From positions 1 through 64,000 of the forward strand of contig NZ_JARJEF010000011.1 of assembly GCF_029697505.1 (NCBI RefSeq): DNA of 64,000 bases. The letters are read 5' to 3'. Of the stretch, positions 43,858 to 53,477 are shown piece after piece. The position numbers and the translations under genes are program-made. The notes beneath the pieces were generated by a model. That model saw only the letters and a list, made by a program, of their open reading frames with translations, was not told the DNA's origin and did not search any database. The DNA comes from Pseudophaeobacter profundi (lineage in GTDB: Bacteria > Pseudomonadota > Alphaproteobacteria > Rhodobacterales > Rhodobacteraceae). The first letter of the stretch is position 1. The number at the start of each line of letters is the position of its first letter.

Positions 43858-44320
43858 GTTCGGGTCCTGCAATGTCAAATGTGTAGCTTTTGGTTTGATG
43901 TTCGGTAAAGGGCGCGCCAGTCTTCAGATCGCTGAGACCGGGCACCAGGCTGAGACAGGTGCCCCAGAAGGCGGCGGCCTGCGGTGAGCGCTCGGATATG
44001 CCCATGCGCCAGCGGCCAGGGAATTCCTGCAAGATCAGGCTGGCGGCCGCCCGGCCCAGCCCCTGCCGCCGCAGCTGCGGCGAGATCCGGAATTCCGATA
44101 GCTCTCGGCGGTCGTCGGGCAGGTTCAGCACCAGCGCAAACCCGATGCGGGCCGCGCCCTGGTGGATCCAGAATGCGGTCACGTCGCGCCGATTGAGCAT
44201 CTGCTCGGCGCGTTTCACCGGATCAATCTTTGCCTCTGGGCTGACCTCGTGGAAGTAGGGTGCCAACACCGAGGCAAAGACCGCCTGTTGGCGGGGTAGT
44301 ATCAGCGACAGCGTTACCAT
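43850..44320 (-). CDS. GNAT-family acetyltransferase
   Basis: 156 residues. The acetyl-CoA-binding core is ISPQLRRQGLGRAAASLILQ (R/Q-x-x-G-x-G). Earlier strands include ARIGFALVLN. Substrate unknown. The start coincides with the stop of the ABC ATPase (44320) and its end overlaps the aldehyde dehydrogenase gene, so the three are co-translated. Confidence 0.82.
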   Translation of the reverse strand: MVTLSLILPRQQAVFASVLAPYFHEVSPEAKIDPVKRAEQMLNRRDVTAFWIHQGAARIGFALVLNLPDDRRELSEFRISPQLRRQGLGRAAASLILQEFPGRWRMGISERSPQAAAFWGTCLSLVPGLSDLKTGAPFTEHQTKSYTFDIAGPEHA

Positions 44321-45912
44321 CAGGCAGCGCCCTGGTTCAGATCCGGCAGTTGCGGTGCTGCTGCAATCAGCGCGCGGGTATAGGGATGCTGGGGGGCGGA
44401 AAAGATCTCTTCCGTTGGGGCCGCCTCGACGATTTCGCCCTTTTGCATCACCAGACAGCGGTCGGTGATGGTCCGCACCACGCTGAGGTCGTGACTGATG
44501 AACAGGTAGCTCAGCCCGTAGGCCTCGCAGAGTTCGGCCAGCAGATCGAGGATCTGCGCGCGCACCGAAACATCCAGCGCTGAGACCGCTTCGTCAAACA
44601 GGATCAGTTCAGGCCGGGTGATCAGGGCGCGGGCAATGGCGATACGCTGGCGCTGGCCGCCGGAAAACTGGTGAATGTATTTCTGCGCGTCGTCGGACTT
44701 CAAGCCCACGGCGCGCAGGGTTTCAGTGATCAGATCGCTGCGGGCCATGCCCTTGGGCGGGTCGGTCAGGGTGTGAAAGGGTTCGGTGATCAGCCGGTCC
44801 ACCCGGTGACGTGGGTTGAAGCTGCCAAACGGGTCCTGGAACACCACCTGCATACGGCGGCGGATTTCCGGGTTCTGTTCAGTGGTGATGGGCAACCCAT
44901 CCAAGCGAATATCCCCGCCCTGCAGCGGCTCCAGCCCCAGAATCGCCCGTGTCAGGGTCGATTTTCCGCAACCGGATTCCCCTACCAGCCCCAGGCGCTC
45001 GCCCCGGTACAGGGTGAAGGACACCTCCTTGACGGCGCGAAAATGCTTGGGCTTTGCAAACAGCCCGTCGCGCGGCAGCGGGTAGTCACGGATGGCGCCA
45101 GACACCTCTAGCAGTGGCTTGGGGGCGGGGGCTTGCGGCAGTGTCACCTGGTGGTTGGAGGCGGCAAAGAGCATCTTTGTGTAGGGGTGCTGCATATTGT
45201 GCAACAGCTCTTGGGTAGAGCCTGTTTCGACCAGTTCGCCGTGGCGCATCACCACGATGCGATCGGCGAGGTCCGCCACCACCGCCAGATCATGGGTGAT
45301 GATCATCAGCCCCATATCGAATTCGCGCACCAGATCGCGCAGCAGATCAAGGATCTGCGCCTGGGTTGTCACATCCAGCGCCGTGGTGGGTTCATCGGCG
45401 ATCAACAGCTTGGGGCGCAGGGCGATGGCCATGGCGATGACCACCCGCTGACGTTGCCCACCGGACAGTTCATGCGGGAACCGGCCCAGTGGAAAGCGGT
45501 CTTCCGGCAGGCCGACCCGGTCCAACAGGGCGCGGGCGCGGTCGCGGGCCTGATCAGGGGACATCGCCTTGTGGATCAGGATGGTTTCCATCACCTGATC
45601 GCCAATGGTTTTCACCGGGTTCAGCGCGGTCATCGGTTCCTGGAACACCATGCCAATGTTCTTGCCGCGCATGCCGCACATCTGCGCCTCACTGAGGTCC
45701 AGCAGGTTCTGGTCTTCCAGATAGAGCGCGCCGCTGGCCTCGGCGGTGTCGGGCAGCAGGCCCATGACGGAAAAGGCTGTCATCGATTTGCCGGATCCGC
45801 TCTCACCGGTAACGGCGACGATTTCACCAGGGGCGACGGAAAAAGAGACATCCTTGAGGATCTCAAAAGTACCGATGCGCAGGGATAGGTTGGAAATGTT
45901 CAGCAATGTCAT
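44320..45912 (-). CDS. Peptide-type ABC ATPase, two fused domains
   Basis: 530 residues: two complete nucleotide-binding domains in one chain, equivalent to a DppD-DppF fusion. The first half has [30 protein letters not shown] and [14 protein letters not shown]. The second half has [30 protein letters not shown] and [14 protein letters not shown]. It powers the two permeases encoded just upstream and abuts the DppC-type gene at 45912. Confidence 0.94.
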   Translation of the reverse strand: MTLLNISNLSLRIGTFEILKDVSFSVAPGEIVAVTGESGSGKSMTAFSVMGLLPDTAEASGALYLEDQNLLDLSEAQMCGMRGKNIGMVFQEPMTALNPVKTIGDQVMETILIHKAMSPDQARDRARALLDRVGLPEDRFPLGRFPHELSGGQRQRVVIAMAIALRPKLLIADEPTTALDVTTQAQILDLLRDLVREFDMGLMIITHDLAVVADLADRIVVMRHGELVETGSTQELLHNMQHPYTKMLFAASNHQVTLPQAPAPKPLLEVSGAIRDYPLPRDGLFAKPKHFRAVKEVSFTLYRGERLGLVGESGCGKSTLTRAILGLEPLQGGDIRLDGLPITTEQNPEIRRRMQVVFQDPFGSFNPRHRVDRLITEPFHTLTDPPKGMARSDLITETLRAVGLKSDDAQKYIHQFSGGQRQRIAIARALITRPELILFDEAVSALDVSVRAQILDLLAELCEAYGLSYLFISHDLSVVRTITDRCLVMQKGEIVEAAPTEEIFSAPQHPYTRALIAAAPQLPDLNQGAA

Positions 45913-46724
45913 CAGCGTGCCAGTCTCAGTTTGGGGTCAAGCCAGTCACGCAGACCGTCGCCCATCAGGTTCAGCCCCAGCACCGTTACCACAATGGCAG
46001 AGCCGGGAATAAGGGCGAGATGCGGCGCAAAGCTCACCATGGTTTGGGCATCGGCCAGCATCCGGCCCCAGCTGGGGGTGGGCGGCTGCGCACCTAGTCC
46101 GACATAGGACAGGCCTGCCTCGGCCAGGATGCCAAGGGAAAACTGAATGGTGCCCTGTACGATCAGCAGATTGGCCACATTTGGCAGGATATGTTCGGCC
46201 GATATGCGCGCCGCGCCCTTGCCGGAAACCTGAGCTGCCAGGATGAATTCGCGTTCCCACAGGGACAGCGCCGCACCGCGGGTGATGCGGGCAAAGACCG
46301 GTATGTTGAAGATGCCGATGGCGATGATGGCATTTATGGCACCAGCGCCAAAGATGGCTGTGATCAGGATGGCGATCACCAGGGACGGAAAGGCAAAGAC
46401 CAGATCATTGGCCCGCATGATGCCTTCGTCCAGCAAGCTGCCTTTCTTGGCGGCTGCTGCCAGGCCCAGCGGCACCCCCAGCCCCATGCCGATGCCGACG
46501 GCCACCAGGGCCACGGCGATAGAGGTCCGCGCACCTACCATGATCATGGAAAAGATATCGCGGCCAAAGTGATCGGTGCCCAGCCAGTGGGTGCCATTGG
46601 GCGTTTGCAGCTTGGCGGGAATATTCATCGCCGTGTGGTCAAAGGGGGTCCAGACAAAGGAAATCAGCGCCGCCAGAACGACCACGCAGGACAGTCCCAG
46701 CCCGAAGATAAGATTGCGGTTCAT
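45912..46724 (-). CDS. Peptide-type ABC permease (DppC type)
   Basis: 270 residues with five to six membrane segments. The N-terminal extension HWLGTDHFGRDIFSMIMVGA is diagnostic of the DppC/OppC group. The EAA loop is KGAARISAEHILPNVANLLI. It pairs with the DppB-type permease 12 bp upstream. Confidence 0.93.
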   Translation of the reverse strand: MNRNLIFGLGLSCVVVLAALISFVWTPFDHTAMNIPAKLQTPNGTHWLGTDHFGRDIFSMIMVGARTSIAVALVAVGIGMGLGVPLGLAAAAKKGSLLDEGIMRANDLVFAFPSLVIAILITAIFGAGAINAIIAIGIFNIPVFARITRGAALSLWEREFILAAQVSGKGAARISAEHILPNVANLLIVQGTIQFSLGILAEAGLSYVGLGAQPPTPSWGRMLADAQTMVSFAPHLALIPGSAIVVTVLGLNLMGDGLRDWLDPKLRLAR

Positions 46725-46736
46725 CGGCAGGCTCCT

Positions 46737-47684
46737 TTACGTGCGGCTGCGCAGGCGGGGGTCAACCAGCGCATAGGCAAGATCGACCAGAAAATTGACG
46801 CTGATCACGGCAAAGACCAAAAGCATCACTACGGATTCCACCACGATCAGGTCGCGGGCGGAAATGGCCTGGAACACCAAGCGTCCCAGACCGGGCAGGA
46901 AAAACACCTGTTCGATGATGATGGCCCCGGCCAGCAGAAATGAAAACTGCAGGCCGATGATGGTCAGCACCGGAATCATCGCATTGCGCAGCCCATGCCG
47001 CCACAGCGCCTGACGTCGTGTCAGCCCCTTGGCGCGGGCGGTGCGCATGAAATCTTCGCCAAGAATATCGAGCAAAGCCGAGCGCATGACCCGTGCCAGA
47101 ATGGCAGCCTGGGGCAGGGCCAGGGCAATGGCAGGCAGGGTCAGCGACTTCATCGCCGGGCCAAAGCCTTCGTCCCAACCGGCAAAGCCGCCGGCCCCAA
47201 ACCAGCGCAGGTTGATGGCAAAGATCAGCACCAGGATCATCGCAAACCAGAAATTTGGCACCGCGACGCCCAGCTGGGTGGCCCCCATCACTGCCATGTC
47301 GCCAGGCTTGCCGCGGCGTGCGGCGGCGTAGATCCCTGCGGGAAAGGCGATCAGCGTCGACAGGGTCAGCGCATAGATTGCCAGCGGCAGGGACACCCAC
47401 ATGCGATCAGTGATCATTTCTGCCACCGGGGTGCGATAGGTATAGGACATGCCAAAATCGCCGGTCAGCATACCGCCAACCCAACCGAGGTAGCGCTGAA
47501 GCTTGCTTTGATCCAGCCCCAGTTCGGTGCGCAGGGCGGCAACGGTATCTGGCTCGGCATTGATGCCCAGCATGAAGGAAGCCGGATCTCCCGGCGCGAT
47601 CTCGATGACAAAAAAGATGACAAGCGAGGCAACGGCGAGGCTTATCGTCAGTGACAGCCCCCGTTTCAGTGCATAGCGTAGCAT
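46737..47684 (-). CDS. Peptide-type ABC permease (DppB type)
   Basis: 315 residues from the ATG at 47684 (MLRYALKRGLSL), since the longer frame begins with a hydrophilic stretch lying in the cupin gene. Six membrane segments. DppB features are FVIEIAPGDPASFMLG, the YLGWVGGMLTGDFGMSY loop, and the EAA loop RTARAKGLTRRQALWRHGLR. Six bases separate it from the cupin gene. Confidence 0.93.
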   Translation of the reverse strand: MLRYALKRGLSLTISLAVASLVIFFVIEIAPGDPASFMLGINAEPDTVAALRTELGLDQSKLQRYLGWVGGMLTGDFGMSYTYRTPVAEMITDRMWVSLPLAIYALTLSTLIAFPAGIYAAARRGKPGDMAVMGATQLGVAVPNFWFAMILVLIFAINLRWFGAGGFAGWDEGFGPAMKSLTLPAIALALPQAAILARVMRSALLDILGEDFMRTARAKGLTRRQALWRHGLRNAMIPVLTIIGLQFSFLLAGAIIIEQVFFLPGLGRLVFQAISARDLIVVESVVMLLVFAVISVNFLVDLAYALVDPRLRSRT

Positions 47685-47689
47685 GGGTA

Positions 47690-48106
47690 TTAGTCGCTCT
47701 TTGTGGGGCGTAGATAGTCGGTGTCGCTGACGTGCTCTAGCCATTCAGCGGCAGAGCCATCAAGGCCTTCCTGGATGGCCAGATGCACCATGGCAGTGTC
47801 CGGTGCGGCACCATGCCAGTGTTCGACGCCGGGTGGAATCCAGATGGTATCGCCCGGGCGCATCTGGCGGGGGGCTTCATCGCGCAGGGCAATCAGGCCC
47901 AGGCCGCTGATCACCTGTAGGGTCTGTCCCAGGGGATGGCTGTGCCAGGCGGTGCGTGCGCTTGGCGCAAAACTCACCCGCAGGGCAGAAACACGGGCAG
48001 GGGCAGGGGCGTCGATGATAGGATCAAGCCAGACATCGCCGGTGAACCACTGCGGCGGGGCTTTGCGGCTGGGGCGGCTGCCGGCCGGGTAGAGATCAAT
48101 CATCAT
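47690..48106 (-). CDS. Cupin-domain protein
   Basis: 138 residues in one beta-barrel. Metal ligands are likely the two His of TAWHSHPLGQ, with Gln nearby, and the His in PPGVEHWHGA. The opening WFTGDVWLDP is shared with cupins annotated as mandelonitrile-lyase-like, but activity cannot be inferred from that. It lies between the substrate-binding protein and permease genes of the ABC operon. Confidence 0.85.
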   Translation of the reverse strand: MMIDLYPAGSRPSRKAPPQWFTGDVWLDPIIDAPAPARVSALRVSFAPSARTAWHSHPLGQTLQVISGLGLIALRDEAPRQMRPGDTIWIPPGVEHWHGAAPDTAMVHLAIQEGLDGSAAEWLEHVSDTDYLRPTKSD

Positions 48107-48127
48107 GTCTGTCCTGCAAGATTAAGG

Positions 48128-48157
48128 CTGCCGGGCGAGAGATGTCGCGCCCGGCAG
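48128..48157 (-). terminator. Hairpin between binding-protein and cupin genes
   Basis: A 10-bp perfect stem (CTGCCGGGCG / CGCCCGGCAG) with a 10-nt loop. It is inside the operon after the binding-protein gene and without a T-tract. It probably protects the upstream message or partly ends transcription, giving more binding protein than membrane components. Confidence 0.65.
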
Positions 48158-48213
48158 AAGGCATTGTCCAGTTGCAGCACTGAGCCTTGTCAGGCTCTCT
48201 GCGCATAGGGGGT

Positions 48214-49692
48214 CTAGTCAGCCCAGCTGACGGCGGTCAGGTCAATGGCTTGGGTCGGCGCATTTGCCCAAAGTCCCTGTAGATCGGCCTTGGCCACGCT
48301 GAGAGAGGCCATCTGGAACAGGTATCCGTTCACATAGTCATTTGCGATGGTTTCCTGCGCCTGCTTGAGCATCGCCATGCGCTGATCTGGATCCGTGGTT
48401 GCGTTCAGGCTGGTCATCAGCTCTTGGAATTCAGGATTGTCATACTGAAAGTAGTAGTCCGGGCGCGCATAGATGCCGATGTCCATTGGCTCGGTATGGC
48501 TGACGATGGTGAGGCCAAAATCCTTGCCGCGGAACACGGTTTCCAGCCACTGGGCCCATTCCACATTGATGATTTCAGCCTCGATGCCAACCTGTGCCAG
48601 CTGGGCGGCGACGATTTCGCCACCACGACGGGCATAGGAGGGCGGCGGCAGGTGCAGGGTGGTCTTGAAGCCATCCGCCAGGCCAGCCTCGGCCAGCAGC
48701 GCCTTGGCCTGTTCCGGGTCATAGGCGGATTGGCCGGTCAGATCGACATAGGCGGGATGATGCGGCGCAAAATGGCTGCCGATTGGGGTGCCATAGCCAA
48801 ACATGGCACCGTCGATGATGGCCTGGCGATCAATCGCATGCGCCAGCGCTTGGCGCACCCGCAGATCATCAAAAGGCGCCTGCTTGTTGTTGGTCGACAG
48901 GATGGTTTCCCCCTCGGTCGAACCAACCAGCACCTGGAAACGCGGATCGGCGTCAAACTGCGGCAGGTTTTCCGGCGCCGGGAAGCTTGCGAAGGCGTCC
49001 ACATCCTCGGCCATCACTGCAGCAAAGGCGGCGGTAGGGTCCGAGATGAACTTGAAGGTGGCGTTGTCGAGCACAGCAGGGGTGCCCCAGTAGTCGGCGT
49101 TCTTTTCCAAGGTGATGCTGTCGCCCTGCACCCAGCCCGAGAATTTGAAGGCACCAGTGCCAACAGGGCTGGTCTTGATGTCATCGATGCTCTCGGGGGC
49201 AACGATGACGGCATCGCCCCAGGCCAGGTTGAACAGCATGTTGCCATTGGGTTCGCTCAGGGTGATCTTGACTGTTTCGGGGTCAACCACATCGACGCTG
49301 GCGATATCGGCAAACAGGGCCTTTTGCGCATTGGTGCTGTCTTCGGCGCGGGCGCGATCCAGCGAGAATTTCACATCTTCGGCGTCCATGCTGCTGCCAT
49401 CATGGAATGTGACACCACTGTTCAGATGAAAGGTATAGCTCAGCCCGTCTTCCGAGATTTCCCAGCTATTGGCGAGGCCTGGCACAACCGATCCATCGCC
49501 CATAAACCGGGTCAGCCCTTCAAAAACATTGGAATAAAGTACCTGGTCAATCGCCCCGGCGGCAGCGCTGGTCGGGTCAAGGTGAGGCGGCTCTAGCTGC
49601 AGTCCGATGATCACGGAATCCTTGGCCGATGCTGCGCCTGCTATCAGTGCCAGTGTAGAGCTAGCGGCAAAAACGATTGATCTGAATGTCAT
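48214..49692 (-). CDS. Peptide-type ABC substrate-binding protein (SBP_bac_5)
   Basis: 492 residues. Signal peptide ends ASAKD near residue 23. The family pattern is QLEPPHLDPTSAAAGAIDQV, NVFEGLTRF, WEISEDGLSYTFHLNSGVTF, DAEDVKFSLDRA and RQALAHAIDRQAII. It binds a peptide or another small molecule in the periplasm and is the first gene of the operon, divergent from panB. Confidence 0.93.
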   Translation of the reverse strand: MTFRSIVFAASSTLALIAGAASAKDSVIIGLQLEPPHLDPTSAAAGAIDQVLYSNVFEGLTRFMGDGSVVPGLANSWEISEDGLSYTFHLNSGVTFHDGSSMDAEDVKFSLDRARAEDSTNAQKALFADIASVDVVDPETVKITLSEPNGNMLFNLAWGDAVIVAPESIDDIKTSPVGTGAFKFSGWVQGDSITLEKNADYWGTPAVLDNATFKFISDPTAAFAAVMAEDVDAFASFPAPENLPQFDADPRFQVLVGSTEGETILSTNNKQAPFDDLRVRQALAHAIDRQAIIDGAMFGYGTPIGSHFAPHHPAYVDLTGQSAYDPEQAKALLAEAGLADGFKTTLHLPPPSYARRGGEIVAAQLAQVGIEAEIINVEWAQWLETVFRGKDFGLTIVSHTEPMDIGIYARPDYYFQYDNPEFQELMTSLNATTDPDQRMAMLKQAQETIANDYVNGYLFQMASLSVAKADLQGLWANAPTQAIDLTAVSWAD

Positions 49693-49854
49693 TTCCAGTT
49701 CCCTTGTTGCGATGGGTCCCCTGTTGCCGGGGGCTTTGCGCTAAGGTTTCCTCTTTTCCGTGGGGTAATCAAGGGGTGAGAGACAATTCGTCGCCTAGAA
49801 GCGCAGGGCTTTAGTTGATAGCCGTGCGCAACCCGTACAAACCCAGGGAAATTC

Positions 49855-50685
49855 ATGAGCGCGAACTCAAAAAAACCTGCCGTTACCGCAGGAGATATCC
49901 TTGCGAAAAAGGGCAAAACGCCAATTGTCAGCCTGACAGCTTATACCACGCCGATGGCGCAGATGATGGATCAACATTGTGATTTTATTTTGGTCGGTGA
50001 CAGCGTCGGCATGGTGCTGCATGGCCTTCCATCGACGCTGGGGGTCACGATGGAGATGATGATTCTTCACGGCGCGGCGGTTGCGCGCGGCCTGTCGCAT
50101 GCGATGCTGGTGATTGACATGCCGTTTGGGTCCTATGAAGAAAGCCCGGCGCAGGCCTTTCGTAATGCCGCCCGGCTGATGCGCGAAACCGGGGCGGCTG
50201 CGGTCAAGCTGGAGGGCGGTGTCGAGATGGCCGCGACCATCCGCTTTCTGGTAGAGCGGGGCATTCCGGTCATGGCGCATCTGGGGCTTACGCCACAATC
50301 AATCAACACCCTTGGCGGGTATAAGGTGCAGGGGCGCGATGCCGCCGGCGCTGCGGTGATCGCGGGTGCCCATGCGGTGGCCGAGGCCGGTGCCTTTGCC
50401 GTGGTGCTGGAAAAAGTGCCGCAAACACTGGCGGATGAGATTACCGCTGCCGTGGCGATCCCGACCATTGGCATTGGCGCCTCGGTCGGCTGTGATGGCC
50501 AGATCCTGGTGGTGGATGACATGCTAGGGCTGTTCACCGCCTTCAAACCAAAATTTGTCAAACGCTATGGCAACCTGGGCGCTGATGCCGAGGCCGCGAT
50601 TGCGGCCTATGCCGCCGATGTCCGCGCGCGCAGCTTTCCGGCCGCCGAACATGTTTTTGCCGATCAAACAGCCGCCAAAGGGTGA
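49855..50685 (+). CDS. panB: 3-methyl-2-oxobutanoate hydroxymethyltransferase
   Basis: 276 residues. TIM-barrel features of PanB are seen: [31 protein letters not shown] (metal-binding Asp), [17 protein letters not shown] and [12 protein letters not shown]. It transfers a one-carbon unit from methylene-tetrahydrofolate to 2-oxoisovalerate, giving ketopantoate, the first step to pantothenate. It is directly followed by panC. Confidence 0.97.
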   Translation: MSANSKKPAVTAGDILAKKGKTPIVSLTAYTTPMAQMMDQHCDFILVGDSVGMVLHGLPSTLGVTMEMMILHGAAVARGLSHAMLVIDMPFGSYEESPAQAFRNAARLMRETGAAAVKLEGGVEMAATIRFLVERGIPVMAHLGLTPQSINTLGGYKVQGRDAAGAAVIAGAHAVAEAGAFAVVLEKVPQTLADEITAAVAIPTIGIGASVGCDGQILVVDDMLGLFTAFKPKFVKRYGNLGADAEAAIAAYAADVRARSFPAAEHVFADQTAAKG

Positions 50686-50693
50686 ATACGTTC

Positions 50694-51545
50694 ATGACCG
50701 TTCCGATTATTCGCCGCCTCGCCGCGCTGCGCGCCAAACAGAGTGACTGGACCCGTGCCGGCGAGAAGGTCGGTGTTGTGCCCACTATGGGGGCCCTGCA
50801 TGCAGGGCATCTGTCGCTGGTCGAGGCCGCCAAAGCCGCCTGTGACCGGGTTGTCGTGACAATTTTTGTCAATCCAAAACAGTTCAACAATCCCGAAGAT
50901 CTGGCCAATTATCCGCGCACCGAACATGAGGATGCCATCAAACTGGCCCCCTATGGTGTCGATGCTATCTATGTGCCGGACCCGGACCAGATCTACCCCG
51001 ATGGCTTTGCCTCCAATGTTGCGGTGGCCGGGGTGGCGGATCAGATGGAGGGCGCCTGTCGCCCCGGTCATTTTGACGGGGTTGCGACGGTGGTGGCCAA
51101 GCTGTTCTTGCAAACCGGGGCACATCAGGCGTTTTTTGGCGAAAAAGACTATCAGCAGCTTCTGGTGGTGCGGCGCATGGCGCGGGATCTGGATATCCCG
51201 ATAGAGGTGGTGGGCTGCCCAACGGTGCGCGAGGCCTCTGGCCTGGCGATGTCCTCTCGCAATTTGCGACTGTCTGCGGCTGGTGTGAAACAGGCGGGGA
51301 TGATGCATCCCATTCTGACCAGTCTGGCCGCAGAGCTGGCCGCAGGCGGGTCCTTCGCGCCGCTGGGCAAGCAGGCCGAGGCTGATATCCTTGCTGCCGG
51401 GTTCGACGAAGTGGAGTATCTCTCGCTCTGCTCGGCAGTGGATCTGCGCGCCCTGGAGACCGCAGGTGGCCCGGATCACCCTGCGCGCCTGTTTGTGGCG
51501 GCCTGGCTGGAAGGTGTGCGGCTGATCGATAATGTTGCGGTCTAG
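50694..51545 (+). CDS. panC: Pantothenate synthetase
   Basis: 283 residues from the ATG at 50694; a GTG at 50682 overlapping the panB stop is also possible. The nucleotidyltransferase signature VPTMGALHAGHLSLV includes the HxGH motif. FVNPKQFNNPEDLANYPRT, FFGEKDYQQL and SSRN are also present. It joins pantoate and beta-alanine with ATP. Co-transcribed with panB. Confidence 0.97.
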   Translation: MTVPIIRRLAALRAKQSDWTRAGEKVGVVPTMGALHAGHLSLVEAAKAACDRVVVTIFVNPKQFNNPEDLANYPRTEHEDAIKLAPYGVDAIYVPDPDQIYPDGFASNVAVAGVADQMEGACRPGHFDGVATVVAKLFLQTGAHQAFFGEKDYQQLLVVRRMARDLDIPIEVVGCPTVREASGLAMSSRNLRLSAAGVKQAGMMHPILTSLAAELAAGGSFAPLGKQAEADILAAGFDEVEYLSLCSAVDLRALETAGGPDHPARLFVAAWLEGVRLIDNVAV

Positions 51546-51639
51546 CCGATTTCGTGAACTAACTATTTAGTAAGCACTGGCAGCGGTAACATCTTGCCGT
51601 TAAAGTCTCGCCCTGAGGAGATCCATCAAGGGGCGGGAC

Positions 51640-53124
51640 ATGAGTTACATTCTGGCAATCGACCAGGGCACCACGTCAACACGGGCTGTATTGTTTGATG
51701 CGGAAATGCAGGCCGTGGGTACGGCGCAGCAGGAATTTCCGCAGTATTTTCCCAAGGCAGGTTGGGTAGAGCACGATCTGGAAGAGATCTGGCAAAGCAC
51801 GGTTGCCACCTGCAGCCAGGTGCTGGCCGATTGCGGTATCAGCGCCTCTGATCTGGCGGGTATCGGCATTACCAATCAGCGCGAAACCACAGCGGTTTGG
51901 CACAGGGACAGCGGCAAACCGGTACATAGGGCGATCGTCTGGCAGGACCGGCGTACCGCCGAATTCTGCGATAGCCTGCGCGCGGCGGGCCATGAAGATC
52001 TGATCCGCCAGCAGACGGGGCTGCTGCTGGATCCCTATTTTTCAGGAAGCAAGGTTCGCTGGATCCTGGATCAGCAGCCCGATGCACGGGACCAGGCAGA
52101 ACGCGGTGCTCTGCTCTTTGGTACCATCGACAGCTTTCTGATCTGGCGGTTGACCGGCGGCAAAGCGCATGTGACCGATGCCACCAACGCTTCGCGCACC
52201 ATGCTGTATGACATTCATACAGGCAGCTGGAGCAGCGAGATCTGTGCCTTGATGCAGGTGCCAATGGCGATGCTGCCCGAGGTCAAGGATTGTGCCGCTG
52301 ATTTTGGGGTTGTCCAGGCCGATATTCTGGGGGCAGAGGTGCCTATTCTGGGCGTCGCGGGCGATCAGCAGGCGGCCACCATCGGCCAGGCCTGTTTTCA
52401 GCCGGGGATGATGAAATCCACCTATGGTACGGGATGTTTTGCCCTGCTGAACACCGGCGCAACGCCGGTTTTGTCCAATAACCGGATGCTGACCACCGTG
52501 GCCTATCAGCTGGATGGGCAGCCAACCTATGCGCTGGAAGGGTCGATCTTTATTGCCGGTGCCGCAGTACAGTGGCTGCGCGATGGGTTGGGCATTATCG
52601 ATGATGCCGCACAGACGGGGGCGCTGGCCGCGCAGGCTGATCCGGAACAGGATGTTCTTTTGGTGCCCGCTTTTACCGGGCTGGGCGCGCCCTATTGGCA
52701 ACCCGAGTGCCGGGGGGCCATCTTTGGGCTGACCCGTGGCTCTGGCCCGGCAGAGCTCGCCCGTGCGGCGTTGCAAAGTGTCGCCTATCAGACCCGCGAC
52801 CTGTGGGAGGCAATGCGGGCCGACTGGCCGGAAGAGGCCCAGGTGAGCCTGCGGGTTGATGGCGGCATGAGCGCAAGCGACTGGACCATGCAGAGTCTCT
52901 CGGATTTGTTGGGCGCAGCAGTGGATCGGCCCAGGATGCAGGAGACCACGGCGCTGGGGGCAGGGTGGCTCGCGGGTATGCAGGCCGGGCTTTACCCTGA
53001 CAAGGCAGGGTTTGCGGCCACCTGGGCGCTGGACCGCGAATTCACCCCGCAATTGGACCCGGCGCGTCGCGACGCCGCCTATGCCCGCTGGCAGCGCGCG
53101 GTGCAGGCCGTGATTGGCATCTAG
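51640..53124 (+). CDS. glpK: Glycerol kinase
   Basis: 494 residues, the normal length. ATP-binding [38 protein letters not shown], and the FGGY signature region [15 protein letters not shown], with [15 protein letters not shown] at the end. It makes glycerol 3-phosphate. No glpD, glpF or glpR adjoins it in this window, so it appears to be a single-gene unit. Confidence 0.96.
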   Translation: MSYILAIDQGTTSTRAVLFDAEMQAVGTAQQEFPQYFPKAGWVEHDLEEIWQSTVATCSQVLADCGISASDLAGIGITNQRETTAVWHRDSGKPVHRAIVWQDRRTAEFCDSLRAAGHEDLIRQQTGLLLDPYFSGSKVRWILDQQPDARDQAERGALLFGTIDSFLIWRLTGGKAHVTDATNASRTMLYDIHTGSWSSEICALMQVPMAMLPEVKDCAADFGVVQADILGAEVPILGVAGDQQAATIGQACFQPGMMKSTYGTGCFALLNTGATPVLSNNRMLTTVAYQLDGQPTYALEGSIFIAGAAVQWLRDGLGIIDDAAQTGALAAQADPEQDVLLVPAFTGLGAPYWQPECRGAIFGLTRGSGPAELARAALQSVAYQTRDLWEAMRADWPEEAQVSLRVDGGMSASDWTMQSLSDLLGAAVDRPRMQETTALGAGWLAGMQAGLYPDKAGFAATWALDREFTPQLDPARRDAAYARWQRAVQAVIGI

Positions 53125-53477
53125 AGGTCTGCGTCGGCCCTGGCAGGTCGGCGCAACCTTGGTAAAGCCTACTGTGGAGCGGTTGACTGGTTGACTGCGT
53201 ACACCCGGATATCGAGAGGCAAGGGGGGGCTCCCGCGCCCGCAGGTCATCGGCTGGCGCCGAAAGACCTTGGCGGCCTTGGGCCTGGCGCCGCGCTGACG
53301 CGCGGCGCGGTTGCGTCTGGATCAAAGGGGGGTGGGGAGGCCCACGCCGGGCTCCGGCCCGGCGCCCGGCCCAACGGAAAGAGGGCCCCTTGGGCCTGAT
53401 GACGGGCGGGAGCCCTCCCTTGCTGGGGGCTCACCGTTGCCTGTGCCCCCGTGCTGCCCCTTTGGCCCCCCGTGTTT
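53125..53477. repeat. GC-rich intergenic region with inverted and dispersed repeats
   Basis: About 350 bp without a gene. GGGCTCCCGC near 53228 is inverted as GCGGGAGCCC at 53406-53415, bracketing about 190 bp. On the minus strand GGGCTCCCGCCCG (53415-53403) is followed after 25 bp by CCGTTGGGCCGGGC (53377-53364). The same two words in the same order and similar spacing recur at 59428-59483. This is a dispersed extragenic repeat. Confidence 0.65.

Noticed and set aside
48424-49596. 390-codon open frame on the plus strand
   Set aside because: Antisense to the peptide-binding protein gene, which has a clear signal peptide and family motifs.
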